A stretch of DNA of 64,000 nucleotides from Polia nebulosa (GCA_951329385.1 OX589594.1:24692901-24756900), one strand, 5' to 3'; positions 46,784-56,680 are shown, numbered from the stretch's first letter. Numbers and translations are program-made. The notes: generated from the sequence alone by a model not told the origin.

Positions 46784-46920
46784 GTATGCTTCAGGGCAAA
46801 ACCATCTGACAGATTTCATAGGCATGGAGCCAAGCAAGAAGCGAAAACGGCGAACTTCATTCACACCGCAGGCTTTGGAACTACTCAACGCGCATTTTGA
46901 AAGGAACACCCATCCTTCCG
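46784..46920 (+). CDS. pdm3: pdm3 / POU6F coding exon (linker and homeodomain, part 1)
   Basis: Exon after TTACAG, before GTGAGT (46921). The first base completes Arg 314. It encodes the linker between the two DNA-binding parts (YASGQNHLTDFIGMEPS), the basic KKRKRRTSFT arm that doubles as a likely nuclear-localisation signal, and homeodomain helix 1 (PQALELLNAHFERNTHPS), residues 315-359. It ends one base into a Gly codon, so the homeodomain is split between helix 1 and helix 2. The KKRKRRTSF arm contacts the minor groove in homeodomains (known of the family). Confidence 0.95.
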
Positions 46921-46948
46921 GTGAGTTTCGCGATATTTTAGTTATAAC

Positions 46949-47183
46949 TTAAGGCCCCTCTCGCGGTCCAGTGGCGCCCTCATTGAATAAAAAATCGTAG
47001 CATAGCACAGAAAATAAATATTAAAAAATCCAACTTGACGTTTGTTACAAAGAGGATAAAGAATTTTTATGTTGTTAAAACAGGTCTCGAAATGTTTCGT
47101 ATCCAAAGTAGTAGGCAAAAGTGTCAGAAACGGCCGTTTTTTTATTCAATGAGGGCGCCACTGGACCGCGAGAGGGGCCTTAA
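46949..47183. mobile_element. TTAA-flanked MITE (family A) with variant ends
   Basis: TTAA at 46949-46952 and 47180-47183. The interior is family A (GTGGCGCCCTCATTGAATAA, TCGTAGCATAGCAC, GTATCCAAAGTAGTAGGC, ACGGCCG), but both termini read GGCCCCTCTCGCGGTCCA instead of GGGTCTACTACCGGCCAA. The two ends match each other perfectly over about 45 bp. The right arm is short because most of the inner palindrome is deleted. It begins only 28 bp inside the intron, next to the splice donor. Confidence 0.85.
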
Positions 47184-47212
47184 CTGCTATCTGTGCAAAC
47201 TATAATAACCGG

Positions 47213-47500
47213 CCAAGTGAGAGTCGGACCCGCGCATGAAGGGTTCCGTATCATCGTATGAGATTATACGCGTCTACTTGTTGCCATTAAGATCGAGCAA
47301 AAAAGACAAAAAAAAACGGAAATGACATGAAGGGTTCCATACGATTTTATTATTTGTTGTTATAGCGACAACAGAAATACACATTCTGTGAAAATTTCGA
47401 CTGTCTACCTATTACGGATCATGAGATACAGCCCGCTGACAGACAGATGGACAGCGGAGGGGTATAGGGTCCCGTTAGTTACCCTTCGGAACCCTTGAAA
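47213..47500 (+). repeat. Interspersed repeat family F
   Basis: CCGGCCAAGTGAGAGTCGGA, GAAGGGTTCCGTATCATCG, TCTGTGAAAATTTCGACTGT, GAGATACAGCCCGCTGACAG, GGGTCCCGTTAGTTACCC, with a decayed GGAACCCTTGAAA end. Confidence 0.65.
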
Positions 47501-47834
47501 TACATAGTCTATACAACGGCCGAAGTGATTGGGACGCGGAACGAATGTTTGTTTTTACAGAGCCTACATAGTTGTTCTAATTGTTCTGGTTCTGTGTGTA
47601 AACGCATCCATTTTATAACAGAAATTTCTGATGTATTCTTTCCTAACTTTTGAAAAGAAAAAAACAGAATTCTTTTCAGAACAGTTGAATTTCTAAATGG
47701 CGAATTTTGGTAATTCTCTTGGGTTTTATGAAGTCCTATTTTGAATAAATGCATCATCATTGTTATCTGTAGGTACTTATCTATTGCTAATCATAGGCTT
47801 AGGATAGCTTAGGCCTGCCAGGCTCGCGGGCGTA

Positions 47835-47965
47835 GTCGAAAGAAACATTGTGGCCCTGGCACAGGCATCTAAAGAAACACGGCTGGGTTTTTTTCAGTAA
47901 GAGTATGACACGCCCTCTCGCTCCACCCAGAGTGGGAAAAGTTATTGAAATTTGATGATTTCCCT
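47835..47965 (+). repeat. Retroposon family C fragment
   Basis: GGCCCTGGCACAGGCATCTA, TTTTTTTCAGTAAGAGTATG, ACACGCCCTCTCGCTCCACC, TTGATGATTTCCC; merges into the next repeat in an A run. Confidence 0.6.
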
Positions 47966-48506
47966 CCCTATAAAAAAAAAACTTTTTTACAAAAAAAAAC
48001 AACCGACTTCCAAAAAGAAAATACACTAAAAATTAAAAAAATAACTTTAATTTCGGAAGTCTATGTTTGTTTTTATTTTTTCGTTATTTGACACCGACTT
48101 CTGGTTTTAAAGTTATTTTTTCAATTTTTAGTGTATTTTCTTTTTGGAAGTCGGTTGTTTTTTTTTGTAAAAAAGTTTTTTATTTTTCAATTTTTAGTTG
48201 TTATACCCCAGAACTAAAAACTCCAATAACATGGAACGTGGAATTTAAAATACTCGTAATTGGAGAAAACAAAAACTTCATCTAGGTATACGTATTTTTC
48301 GTTTTTGTTCAGTTTCTCAAAAAGCGCTCAAGCAATTTCGATATAATTTATATGGGACCACCTCGAGAGTACATGCTTTCGGATAAAAAAAGAATTTTGA
48401 AAATCAGTCCACAACTGACAGAGAAATCAGCGGAAATATATATTAAAAAAAACATACATACAGTCGAACATAGAACTTCCTCCTTTTTCGAAAGTCGGTT
48501 AAAAAG
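47966..48506 (+). mobile_element. Snap-back repeat (family D), full copy
   Basis: Arms CAACCGACTTCCAAAAAGAA and TTCTTTTTGGAAGTCGGTTG are perfect inverses around a TTTCGGAAGTC...GACACCGACTTCTG centre. Body TAACATGGAACGTGGAATTT and GGGACCACCTCGAGAGTACA; end CTCCTTTTTCGAAAGTCGG, TTAAAAA. Confidence 0.75.
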
Positions 48507-48525
48507 ACAGCCCAGGTATGAACTG

Positions 48526-48963
48526 TTAAGGCGCAGTTATGTGACAACGACCTTGAGTGGTTAGTTTGCTTGATCTGTGCTTGCAACGTATCACGCAACG
48601 CGTCGTACGTCCACCCAGTAATAGGACGCTGTCTCAAATTAGATGCATTATTAATTTATTATACATATAACAACAGGCATTATACTAAAACACGTATACT
48701 GAAAAATGAATAATTAATTTATATTTAAAATAGTGAAGGTTTCATAAAAATACGTTTATTAGTTTTTGCGTGATTCTCAATTTTTTATCCGCGTTAGACT
48801 TAACTTTACAAATTATTTAAATTGTGATAGAAAAATATAATTTTAAATATACATATCAAATTACAAAAAAAAAAAACATATATTTTTTTCAAAGAAATAA
48901 AACTTGTCGTTTAGACGTGATGTTCAATTTAAAATCACTAGAAATCGTATATCCGCGCCTTAA
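48526..48963. mobile_element. TTAA-flanked element, second family (A2)
   Basis: TTAA at 48526-48529 and 48960-48963. Short inverted ends GGCGCAGTTAT and ATATCCGCGCC. The interior carries GCATTATTAATTTATTATAC, TTTTTGCGTGATTCTCAATT, ATCCGCGTTAGACTTAACTT and TTTCAAAGAAATAAAACTT, all shared with 63290-63628. The left ~130 bp (GTGACAACGACCTTGAG to CCACCCAGTAATAGG) are absent from the 63-kb copy. No ORF. Confidence 0.75.
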
Positions 48964-49339
48964 CTGCATTTAAAAAAAAAAATTGCCATCATCGCTAGGC
49001 AGTTTTGATGGTCGCAACTCGTCATTAACTGATCGAACCCCAAGTCCCCAACCCACCTACGTACTTGCCTTATTTGGGGTTGACAGGCGTCCTTATATTA
49101 GTCATGGGGAACTACAAGAACTAGGTACTAATACTTACCACGAATTTATTCATAAGAATTTACTCACACAAGTCATAATTAAAGAACCACGTTTTCCTCA
49201 AACTAAAGATGACATTCTCATTAGCCATACATAATGTCACCTTGTAACAAAGGAAAAAACTATATCTACATAATGATCTAATGTGACACTCCTTACTTTG
49301 AACAACAAAAACCTGATGCTATTGTTCTTATTTTTTCAG

Positions 49340-49464
49340 GCACCGAAATCACTGGACTGGCACATCAGCTCGGGTACGAACGCGAGGTCATCAGAATATG
49401 GTTCTGTAATAAACGGCAGGCTCTCAAGAACACTGTTAGAATGATGTCCAAAGGCATGGTCTAA
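49340..49464 (+). CDS. pdm3: pdm3 / POU6F last coding exon (homeodomain, part 2, and stop)
   Basis: Exon after TTTTTTCAG. The first two bases complete Gly 360; the frame then reads TEITGLAHQLGYEREVIRIW, FCNKRQALKNTVRMMSKGMV and TAA (49462-49464), residues 361-400. It holds homeodomain helices 2 and 3. The recognition helix has WFCNKRQ (Trp 380 at 49399-49401), where most POU classes have WFCNRRQ; I recall Lys at this place for pdm3-type proteins but cannot verify it here. The protein ends 14 residues after this motif, as is usual for POU6. All six visible exons add up to 1203 coding bases after the leading two, an exact multiple of three. In Drosophila, pdm3 controls olfactory-neuron identity and axon targeting and affects pigmentation (established knowledge). 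Confidence 0.95.
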
Positions 49465-51400
49465 ATACAAGACAAACACAACAGTAATAACACCGGACAG
49501 TCCCGTACACAACTGTGAATATTGGACACATTTTCCCAAGTCCATAAGTCCATTAAAAAGGTCCATCATTTATTAGTTAGTAATCCATCAATGGACACTG
49601 AATTTTATCCAATCTTTTCCATTGTGTACAGGAACTCATACGAAAAAAGACGACAAAAAGTTAGAGTTTAGTGGTGGGGTGCGACCGTGAGACAATCCTA
49701 TCGATATCGATGGTTTCGCTTTAAGATCTGCACGTAGATTCGTGATCTCGTCTCGATATTCAAATTAATTATAATTTGCATCGATAGTGTCTTATTTATG
49801 AAGGCGAATGTTTCTTTTTTGTTTTTTATTGATGAAAAGTCTGGCCTTAACCGCAAATCATTATGCGATTCCAGCCAATATGAAACATGGAAAAGTAGAT
49901 AAATAGTATTAAGCGTAACGTAAATGTATTATAAAACAAATTTCGACTGAAATATTCGTCTGGATGTAGTTTACAATGATATGAATGGAATGTCGTAGCG
50001 ATTAAATGTAGGTGTTTACTAGTACAAAGTAATAAAATTGAATTGTCAAAATCACTTTACCCATTTCAATGTTTCCATTCCCATTATTTGTATTTTTAAA
50101 TTTAACTGAATATAAAAGAAAAATAACAAACAATGTTAATGAAATAGGAACTTTTACTCTATTCATAAATGCATCGGTCTAGCGAAACTCACAAAGATGG
50201 CAACTTATGTTACATACATGAAAAAATAGTGTAGCTTCCAGGTTTTCTTTTGTAAAAAGATTGCATTTTGTAAATAAGTACAATATGTTTAATTTTCGTC
50301 AATAACAATGTAATGTAGCTGATACATTAATTTATTAAAAATACTCTGAGTTGTTTCGTTCTCTTTAGCGAATGTTGCACTTTTTAGATTTAAGATTAAT
50401 ATCGATATTATGAAAGTAGTTAAAATGTGTCGTCAATCTTAGTATAACCTACTAAGATTTTTTTATTAATCTATAGTAGGTTTTTGTTAATAGATAGGTA
50501 TAAAACGATATGTATAGATTAATTAAATATAATTATTATCTAATATTGCCGTAAATTGTAAATATTGTTTTCGTAATTTGATTTTAATGAAATGTATTAT
50601 TAGTTTTATGTATTAAGTATAATTTCATAGCTTTTTAAAAAAGTTTTATTGTAATTAGGCAGTATTCAAGTTGGATTTTGTGGCGATATTAACGATATGA
50701 TTTCGATTTTCATCCAGCAGTTTGTTTATAATTGGAATAATTAATATTCACATTTTCATAGAAATAAATACATGTAACAGGGGGTCTTGAAATTAAAGTT
50801 AGATGATTTTACTGCGCATATTTCTCGCACGGTGACTGTTAAACTAATAAAATTGCCTCGCATTTGGAAATGTAGATTTTGAAGAGTATACTTATAATAT
50901 GTAGATTTTCCAAAAATACTAAAATTTGACGTTATATATAATTATGTTTTAAGAATTAAGCTTGTGCGAGAAATATGACTTAATAAAATTTATATGATAA
51001 TCTCGGTGAAACTCACACTTTAGAATACTCGATGTTACTATACGGTGCACGCACAGTGATATTTAAAAATATTTGAGATCATCGACAAACAAAATTCTTT
51101 TATTTGCAATTTTGTCATTGCATTATATCACCACGTCTATGGAGACAGGTGCCTTATCGATATTTCGGAATACAAAATTAAAAACCGTGATATTTGCCGA
51201 TTTCTTTTAAATTTTGGTGGTTGACTAGGTATATATATTTAAATCCTTTTGAAAGGTATACTTTGTATACTTTGTATACATTAAAGGTATACTTTGTATA
51301 CATTATTATACTTCCAAAATCATACCTCTCGCAAAATATCACATACCTATGTAAATAATTTAGTTAGATAGTTTTCAAATAAAGACCTGCTGTTAACTGT
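49465..51400 (+). other. pdm3: pdm3 3' UTR (probable extent)
   Basis: AT-rich, repeat-poor sequence following the stop. AATAAA hexamers lie at 50031, 50763 and 51378; the last is followed by TG-rich sequence (GTAATAAGGCTGTAATTGTA) and is my preferred distal end. Pumilio-type TGTAAATA words are at 50269-50276, 50557-50564 and 51350-51357, with one more beyond at 51563. A short imperfect tandem GGTATACTTTGTATACATTA lies at 51257-51305. Which poly(A) site is used cannot be decided from the sequence. Confidence 0.5.
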
Positions 51401-52454
51401 ATTACCAATAGTAATAAGGCTGTAATTGTAATATTGTATGTTAATGACCAATGAAAACCAACTTGTGATCATTAATATTTGTACTGTTACCTACTACTTA
51501 ACAAGAGTCGTTAAAAAAATAATATTATAAAAATTGAACATATTTTTCGGCTGTTGAAAAATTGTAAATACAATATTAAGGATAATAAAAACTATTTGGA
51601 TTAATATTTAGGAACAAAGGGAAAAAATATTATCAAAATTTATATTTTCAAAAATATTACAAATGCAAAAAAGCGTATTTAAAAAAGGGATGTTTGGCCA
51701 TAAACTAAAAAATCATATTTACGGAAAGGGTTTTTTATCGACTTAAACATACCAACCACAACACTACACAAGCCACAAGCAGTAAGGTAAACAGTGACTT
51801 AAAAATTGTGCGATGCGATGTTGCACGTAATTTCTGTACTTATAATAAAAGGAGTCAGATTTCTCATTAAAACCAAATAGATTACCCTTGTTATTGCAAG
51901 TCATTTCTTTCAAAAACCTTCTTTACACTTTTCTAGAGAACAAACGCCAGCAAATGTCGTTTCACGTTTTAATGTATAGTATTAAATCTCCGTACAATTT
52001 ATAGCGTATGAAAAATCTGATTCCCATCAAACATTAGCGTAATAGAAAGAGCATAGAATGCTAAGTACAAATGATATAATTTATCGATAAAACTGCTAGT
52101 CCCGTTAAAGGTATAATTAAAATTAAAAAAAACATTACCATGCAAAATCGCGTTGCACCCTGGTTTTCATGATCCACATGTATCTATAATAATAATAGTA
52201 ATACAATTATAAAATCTACACATAACTTCAGCTGTAACACATATTCAAACCAAACTGTAACAGTATGTAATAGTGTATTCATTTTTTCTTCCTATAATGG
52301 TCCGAACGAATGATTATGGCTGCTGGTTTATGAAGAGAAGCAGAATAAAGGCAGATAACTGTTTGATTGCTGGTTTTATTCATTTCAGAGAACCCTAACA
52401 TCTCCTTAACCATTATAATTAAATAAATCTGTTACTGCCAAGTGTTGGAAAGAG

Positions 52455-52535
52455 TCACCGAGGCCCTGGTATAGGCAACTGATGGAACACGGGTTTGTTT
52501 TAGTCAGTAAAAGTCTGATACGCCCTCCGAGAATT
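52455..52535 (+). repeat. Retroposon family C fragment
   Basis: GAGGCCCTGGTATAGGCAAC, TTGTTTTAGTCAGTAAAAGT, CTGATACGCCCTCCGAG; the poly(A) end is lost. Confidence 0.6.
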
Positions 52536-52627
52536 TGACATCGGAGAATTTATTTTGATGATATCTCAACAAAAAAAAAGATTTCTAAATCATTGTTTTG
52601 TCGAAGGTAATCGCTGGCAGTTTCTCT

Positions 52628-52800
52628 TTTTTTTTCAGCGGGGTGGGAAATCATCCAATGACATCTCCCGCTCTAGGGTGGAGCGGGAGTGCGTGTCAGA
52701 CTCTTACTGATTAAAACCCACCCCTGTTCCTTCCCTGCCCTGAGTGCCCAGGGGCGCGGTAACTCTGTTTCGAATTTATCCACAACCCCTGGGCATGGCA
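52628..52800 (-). mobile_element. Retroposon family C, minus strand
   Basis: T run, then GGGGTGGGAAATCATCCAAT, CTCCCGCTCTAGGGTGGAGC, GTGTCAGACTCTTACTGATT, CCCACCCCTGTTCCTTCCCT, GCGGTAACTCTGTTTCGAAT. Lies 90 bp from the plus-strand fragment, forming an inverted pair. Confidence 0.7.
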
Positions 52801-53121
52801 GTATACCTCTGCTCCGATTATAAAAATTCTTTAACAGTAGAACGTTACATTACAGTCGAGTGACTTAGCTTAGGTTTTTCCCGGAAAATAGCACGGTTAT
52901 AAATGAGTAGGTAAGGCGAATCTGCCGCAACCTAAAAAGACGAGAACTTGAAAGACAAAACAATTGAAAAATTAAATGACACCTGCACTGCCGACTATGA
53001 TTAAAATTAAGCAATAAATAAAATCTGTCAAAGTTCTGTCCCTGCACATGTCACGGCAACACGCCGAGACCACACAAAAACGCCCATTCTCTTTGACGAC
53101 TATTGAAGCAGTACAGCAGTG

Positions 53122-53258
53122 CTATTCTGTAAAATCTCACCATAAAAACTTAGGTGAAGTGAACGTGAAGTGGGCTGTCAATCCATACAATCAAGGTGGC
53201 ATGACAGTTCTCTTCACGCTCACTCCACCTAAGTTTTCACGGTGAGCTGTTAACAGAA
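53122..53258. repeat. Fold-back repeat with ~35-48 bp arms
   Basis: CTCACCATAAAAACTTAGGT, GAAGTGAACGTGAAG (53136-53170) pairs with CTTCACGCTCACTCCACCTA, AGTTTTCACGGTGAG (53212-53246), about four mismatches in 35. Weaker pairing extends outward through ATTCTGT / ACAGAAT. Probably a small MITE; no target duplication found. Confidence 0.75.
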
Positions 53259-53317
53259 TCGACCGGCAGGTGTCTTCTTAGTCTTCATCATCATTTCAGC
53301 CGAAAAAGTCTATATCT

Positions 53318-53582
53318 AATAATAATAATAATAATAATAATATTCCACAACTATCACACAACGCCATCTAATCCCAAGCTAAGCAGAGCTTGTATTATGG
53401 GTACTAGACAACTGATAAACATACTTATATATTTCTAAATACATACATATTATAGATAAATTACACCCAGACACAGAACAAATGATCGTGCTCATTACAC
53501 AAACATTTGTCCTGGGTGGGAATCGAACCCACGACCTCCGGCATAGCAGTCAGGGTCACTAACCACTAGACCAACAGGCCAG
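53318..53582 (-). mobile_element. tRNA-derived SINE (family G), minus strand
   Basis: Minus-strand head with B box (GTGGGAATCGAACCCACGAC at 53517-53536 on the plus strand) and A box (CACTAACCACTAGACCA). The body contains CACAACGCCATCTAATCCCA, AGCTAAGCAGAGCTTGTATT and ACATACTTATATATTTCTAA, and the tail is TAATAATAATAATAATAATA at 53318-53340, read as TTATTA on the minus strand. The tRNA-like part lacks a complete acceptor stem. Confidence 0.75.
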
Positions 53583-53678
53583 TCAACATATATCTGGACA
53601 AAGACCACCAGCACACAGGCCAGAAGCACAGTTCTCGCATTCAAAGAATTCCTGCGACCCTCACCAAATCAGCGGTCA

Positions 53679-54071
53679 ATCAAAAACAGTAATGTGCGAG
53701 TCGAGTCATTTGCTTCTAGTAACTCGAATCAAATCGTAAACGAGTCAAATCGGGTTCAAGAAAATCGGAATCAACTTGGTCGATCGAACGCACGTTGCGT
53801 GTATTTCTCTTTCTTTAAGAAAAAGAAAGCAAAAGACGTCACCAAGTCAACTCGAGTTGTGAATCGACTTGAGCGAGTAGCCATATCAAATCAACTATTC
53901 AACATCATTACTATTACCTATCAGCATCGAGTCGAGCTTCGAGCTATCTTTCTAAGTCTCTACACTAAAGACAAAGGCACCGAGTCGAGTCAACTAGAGT
54001 TGGGACTCGACTAGCCATATCAACTTGAGTAATCAAAAAAAAATCCAACTCTTCACATCGCTAATCAAGTA
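53679..54071. mobile_element. Possible hAT-like element with TCGAGT subterminal repeats
   Basis: Candidate ends CAGTAATGTGCGAGT (53687) and CTTCACATCGCTA (to 54063) are imperfect inverses. Flanks ATCAAAAA and ATCAAGTA agree at six of eight positions. The interior is dense in GAGTCGAGTC, ACTCGAGTT and CGACTTGAGCGAGT words, as in subterminal transposase-binding repeats. It carries a 106-codon frame, produced by the stop-poor repeats, that I do not call. Confidence 0.5.
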
Positions 54072-55149
54072 ATTAATTCAAACTAGTCTGAGTGAGAACC
54101 AGCATTTACGAACGTCAAAGTTCTACATAAAGACAGTCCCACAAAAACGCCTTCCCGCCGTCACCACTTCCTTACCTACTTGCGTACTGACTTGTACTGA
54201 TAAAAGAGAAGTAACTCCGAGTCGGAATGGAAAATGAGAACTTTAGTTATGTAGGTCTTATTGTTTCAGTAGTTCACAGATCCCGATTATTGATACCACC
54301 CGGGCTGGTAATGTCCATGGGTACTGGCCGTAATGGGTGACACTCGCTGACACATTTGGTTTGTATGAAAAATGCTGACAATGCAGCCTACAACAGCGAC
54401 CGCCGAGATGTTTCTGTTTATTCTTTGGTGTTAATGTGACTCTGACGCTAGAAGAAACTGAAAAGATTGGTTACCTAATGGTAATGTGCAGCAGCAGCGA
54501 CTGCAGCGGTTCAGTGATGAAATAAATAAATAAATATTATATTTTTATATTACCTTCTGTGGGGGTTCTTCGATTGCTCAGATCTTCGGTTATACACCGA
54601 CCAAGCGTTAGCGTTTCTCCGCAGACCAAGCCCACCTTTCATCTTGCGCAGTAGCCCATATCGGCTGTTCACGTGAGGACCTTATGACTGCGTCTGCGAA
54701 TGCTATTGCCGTGACTGAATACTAGTCCAAACATTATATTTAAAATCTTTATTTGCCATCGACACACTAAGAAGAAGAATAAAAAAATTACCTAGCACGT
54801 TGTCATTGTCCCAACTCGTTTGAAAAGCCCGCCATTCGTTGCCGCCTTCATAATCGAAATTTTTTACGTTTTGTGTCTACTGTAAACAATAAAAACTTTT
54901 ATAAACCATTTTGAAAATAATTTTTTCATTTTGATTTTTTTATATTATGGTTACTTTGTTATCATTACATTATTTCGGAAACAGTTAAATGATATAAACA
55001 AACTCTAGTGAAACAACTAAACGCACATTGGTCACTAGTGTTGTGTCGCTATTATAAAAGTACAATAATTATTCGAAATATACCGTCTTGAACGATCTGG
55101 AACAAATCAATTTACTAGATTTGTCTTTTATGTAATAATAAGTAAATAG

Positions 55150-55300
55150 TGTGTGAAGATCACAAGGAAAATCAAACGTGGGCAAACCACAAAAACGATG
55201 GGTGGACGATAATAATATCGGTGGCGGGAAGAAATTGGATCGGAGCAGCACAAGACAGGGAAAATTGGAGGAGGCCTATCAAGGGGTTCATGTAAAAATG
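55150..55300 (+). pseudogene. LINE ORF2 tail remnant
   Basis: Decayed coding sequence: RKIKRGQTTKTMGGR in one frame and GKPQKRWVDD in another, followed by frames giving RSSTRQGK and LEEAYQGVHV. GRPxxRWxDD...AxxRxxWxxLEEAYVQ is the typical end of RTE/other LINE ORF2s. Frameshifts are evident. No start and no host role. Confidence 0.5.
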
Positions 55301-56199
55301 TTTCATATTAAAATTAAGTGTAAGTTCAAACTAACACCAAAGTCATTTACTAACATTAGGCAATGAACATTGTTTGTAAGTATTTTATAAGGTTTTTATG
55401 AAATAAAAAGGTAGGCTTTGTACTTTATACTGTAGGTATATAATTTATAAGGTAGGGCTTTTAATTCGTTGGTTTGTCATAAATTCTTAGTTGAATTACA
55501 TTTGAATATCAATGAACGATTTGTCCAATAACTAATTATTTGCTTTTCCGAGCAGTTTAAAAATCAATTATTTATCTTACTACCTAATCTTACTAAATTT
55601 TGAACTTATTCAATTAATAAATATTTTAAAACAGTATCGATTTAAGCCAAATGTCACTAAATAATGCTGAACTTGCCCAACCCTATTATTTCTGATACCA
55701 ATATGGCGGAATTTCTTATCAGCGACACAGTGAATTTGTAGAATATTTGACGAAAATAGTAGATTTATAAATAGAAATTAAAACAAGGACAAACTATATT
55801 AAGAATAAAGGACCTATTTAGCACAAAGTTGTATCTTCGACTGTATACATTGTTTATAAAAATAACCGCGCACCGAAATACATGATCGAACATCTGACAA
55901 TAATAATAAACATAAGTTTATAATGTTTCCAAAGCTTTCGGGACGAATAATTGCGTAGAATTACGTCACGGCGGCCTCCTCATGTGTTGGGAATACCGTT
56001 GGTGCATTGTAAAGGTACATGTCGTCGTGAAGGTCCACTACAATGATTCATGAGGTTAATTGAGGTTTTACTTCGATAATACGTAATTGGCTCGGCGTAA
56101 GTGTTGTTACGCGATAAGTGTAGTTTCGCCTTCGTCGGGCGTTGACTCGTCTCGCTGGAATCCGGTAGAAACGCGTCCCGCGGGTGACTAATCGATGAG

Positions 56200-56349
56200 A
56201 TGATCGAGAGTGTATCAAGACGAGCCTTTAGCAGTTCTAGTGGGACATATAACGTGCGTGCTTCAGAACTGGCGCGCGAACGCAAGCTCAACATCTTCAA
56301 TGTCACTGTGCAGTTCCTGGATGATACACAGCACTCCTTCCAAATCGAG
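56200..56349 (+). CDS. Ptpmeg: Ptpmeg (PTPN3/4 family) first coding exon, FERM start
   Basis: Start ATG at 56200; an in-frame TGA at 56185-56187 lies just upstream, so this is the first possible Met of the frame. It encodes 50 residues: MIESVSRRAFSSSSG, TYNVRASELARERKLN, IFNVTVQFLDDTQHSFQIE, and is followed by a GTACTT donor (56350) in phase 0. TYNVRASELAR just before the first FERM strand is characteristic of PTPN4-type tyrosine phosphatases; the LDDTxHSF strand is the F1 (ubiquitin-like) lobe. Family members go on to FERM, PDZ and phosphatase domains; those exons lie right of the window. The protein acts at the cell cortex, and Drosophila Ptpmeg is needed for axon-branch maintenance in the brain (established knowledge). 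The minus-strand frame over the same bases is a shadow. Other FERM proteins (band 4.1, FRMD) are less likely because of the N-terminal motif. Confidence 0.85.
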
Positions 56350-56504
56350 GTACTTGTTTATCTTTTTATTTAATTGTTTGTTGTTCTAAAAGTTGACGCT
56401 AAGTTCCTGAGATCCTTACGTTGTATTTAGGTTGTTTTGCATCTGATATCCTGAGAGTTCCAATAGGTCTGTGGTCAATTATAAGCAACCTGTGCTTTCA
56501 ATCA

Positions 56505-56680
56505 AACTGCCAAGCCTTTTCCCAACTATCTTGAGGTCGGCTTCCTGTCTAACCAGATGCAGCTGAATGCCAGTATTTTACATGGAGAGACTGCCTATCT
56601 GACCGCCACTACCCAGTTACTGGGTAATACAATACCCCTTGGTTAGACTGGATGTCAGGCTTTCGGGCTTTCAATATTTG
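56505..56680 (-). repeat. Interspersed repeat family E, partial
   Basis: CCTTTTCCCAACTATCTTGA, GGCTTCCTGTCTAACCAGAT, CTGACCGCCACTACCCAGTT, ACTGGGTAATACAATACCCC, GTCAGGCTTTCGGGCTT. Stops there; the GGTCCCGGCTGTCAA half is missing. Confidence 0.7.

Larger units (their letters stand above)
46921..49339 (+). other. pdm3: pdm3 intron of 2.4 kb, mostly transposon
   Basis: Splits the homeodomain (phase 1). From 46949 to 48963 it is an almost continuous series of repeats: family-A MITE, family F, family-C fragment, family D, and a second TTAA MITE. The remaining 48964-49339 holds an 83-codon frame of no recognised kind and the TTTTTTCAG acceptor. Confidence 0.8.
51401..56199. other. Region between pdm3 and Ptpmeg
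   Basis: No gene is supported. 51401-52450 and 54070-55140 hold no recognisable repeat or gene. 52455-54071 is a repeat cluster (families C, G, a fold-back and a hAT-like element). 55150-55300 holds LINE debris. From about 55960 the sequence becomes CpG-richer up to 56200, consistent with the promoter and 5' UTR of the next gene; no TATA box or clear initiator could be fixed. Confidence 0.6.

Noticed and set aside
48983..49234. 83-codon open frame between the homeodomain exons
   Set aside because: No recognised domain, intronic, and not in phase with a plausible splice on both sides.
53490..53582. tRNA gene on the minus strand
   Set aside because: B and A boxes are those of the family-G SINE; the sequence continues into the CACAACGCCATCTA body found at two other places.
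53694..54014. 106-codon plus-strand frame
   Set aside because: Produced by the TCGAGT-rich repeat, which lacks stops in one frame; composition is repetitive (RVESF, RVQEN) and there is no domain.
55980..56306. 108-codon minus-strand frame over the Ptpmeg start
   Set aside because: Shadow of the GC-rich first exon and 5' UTR on the other strand.
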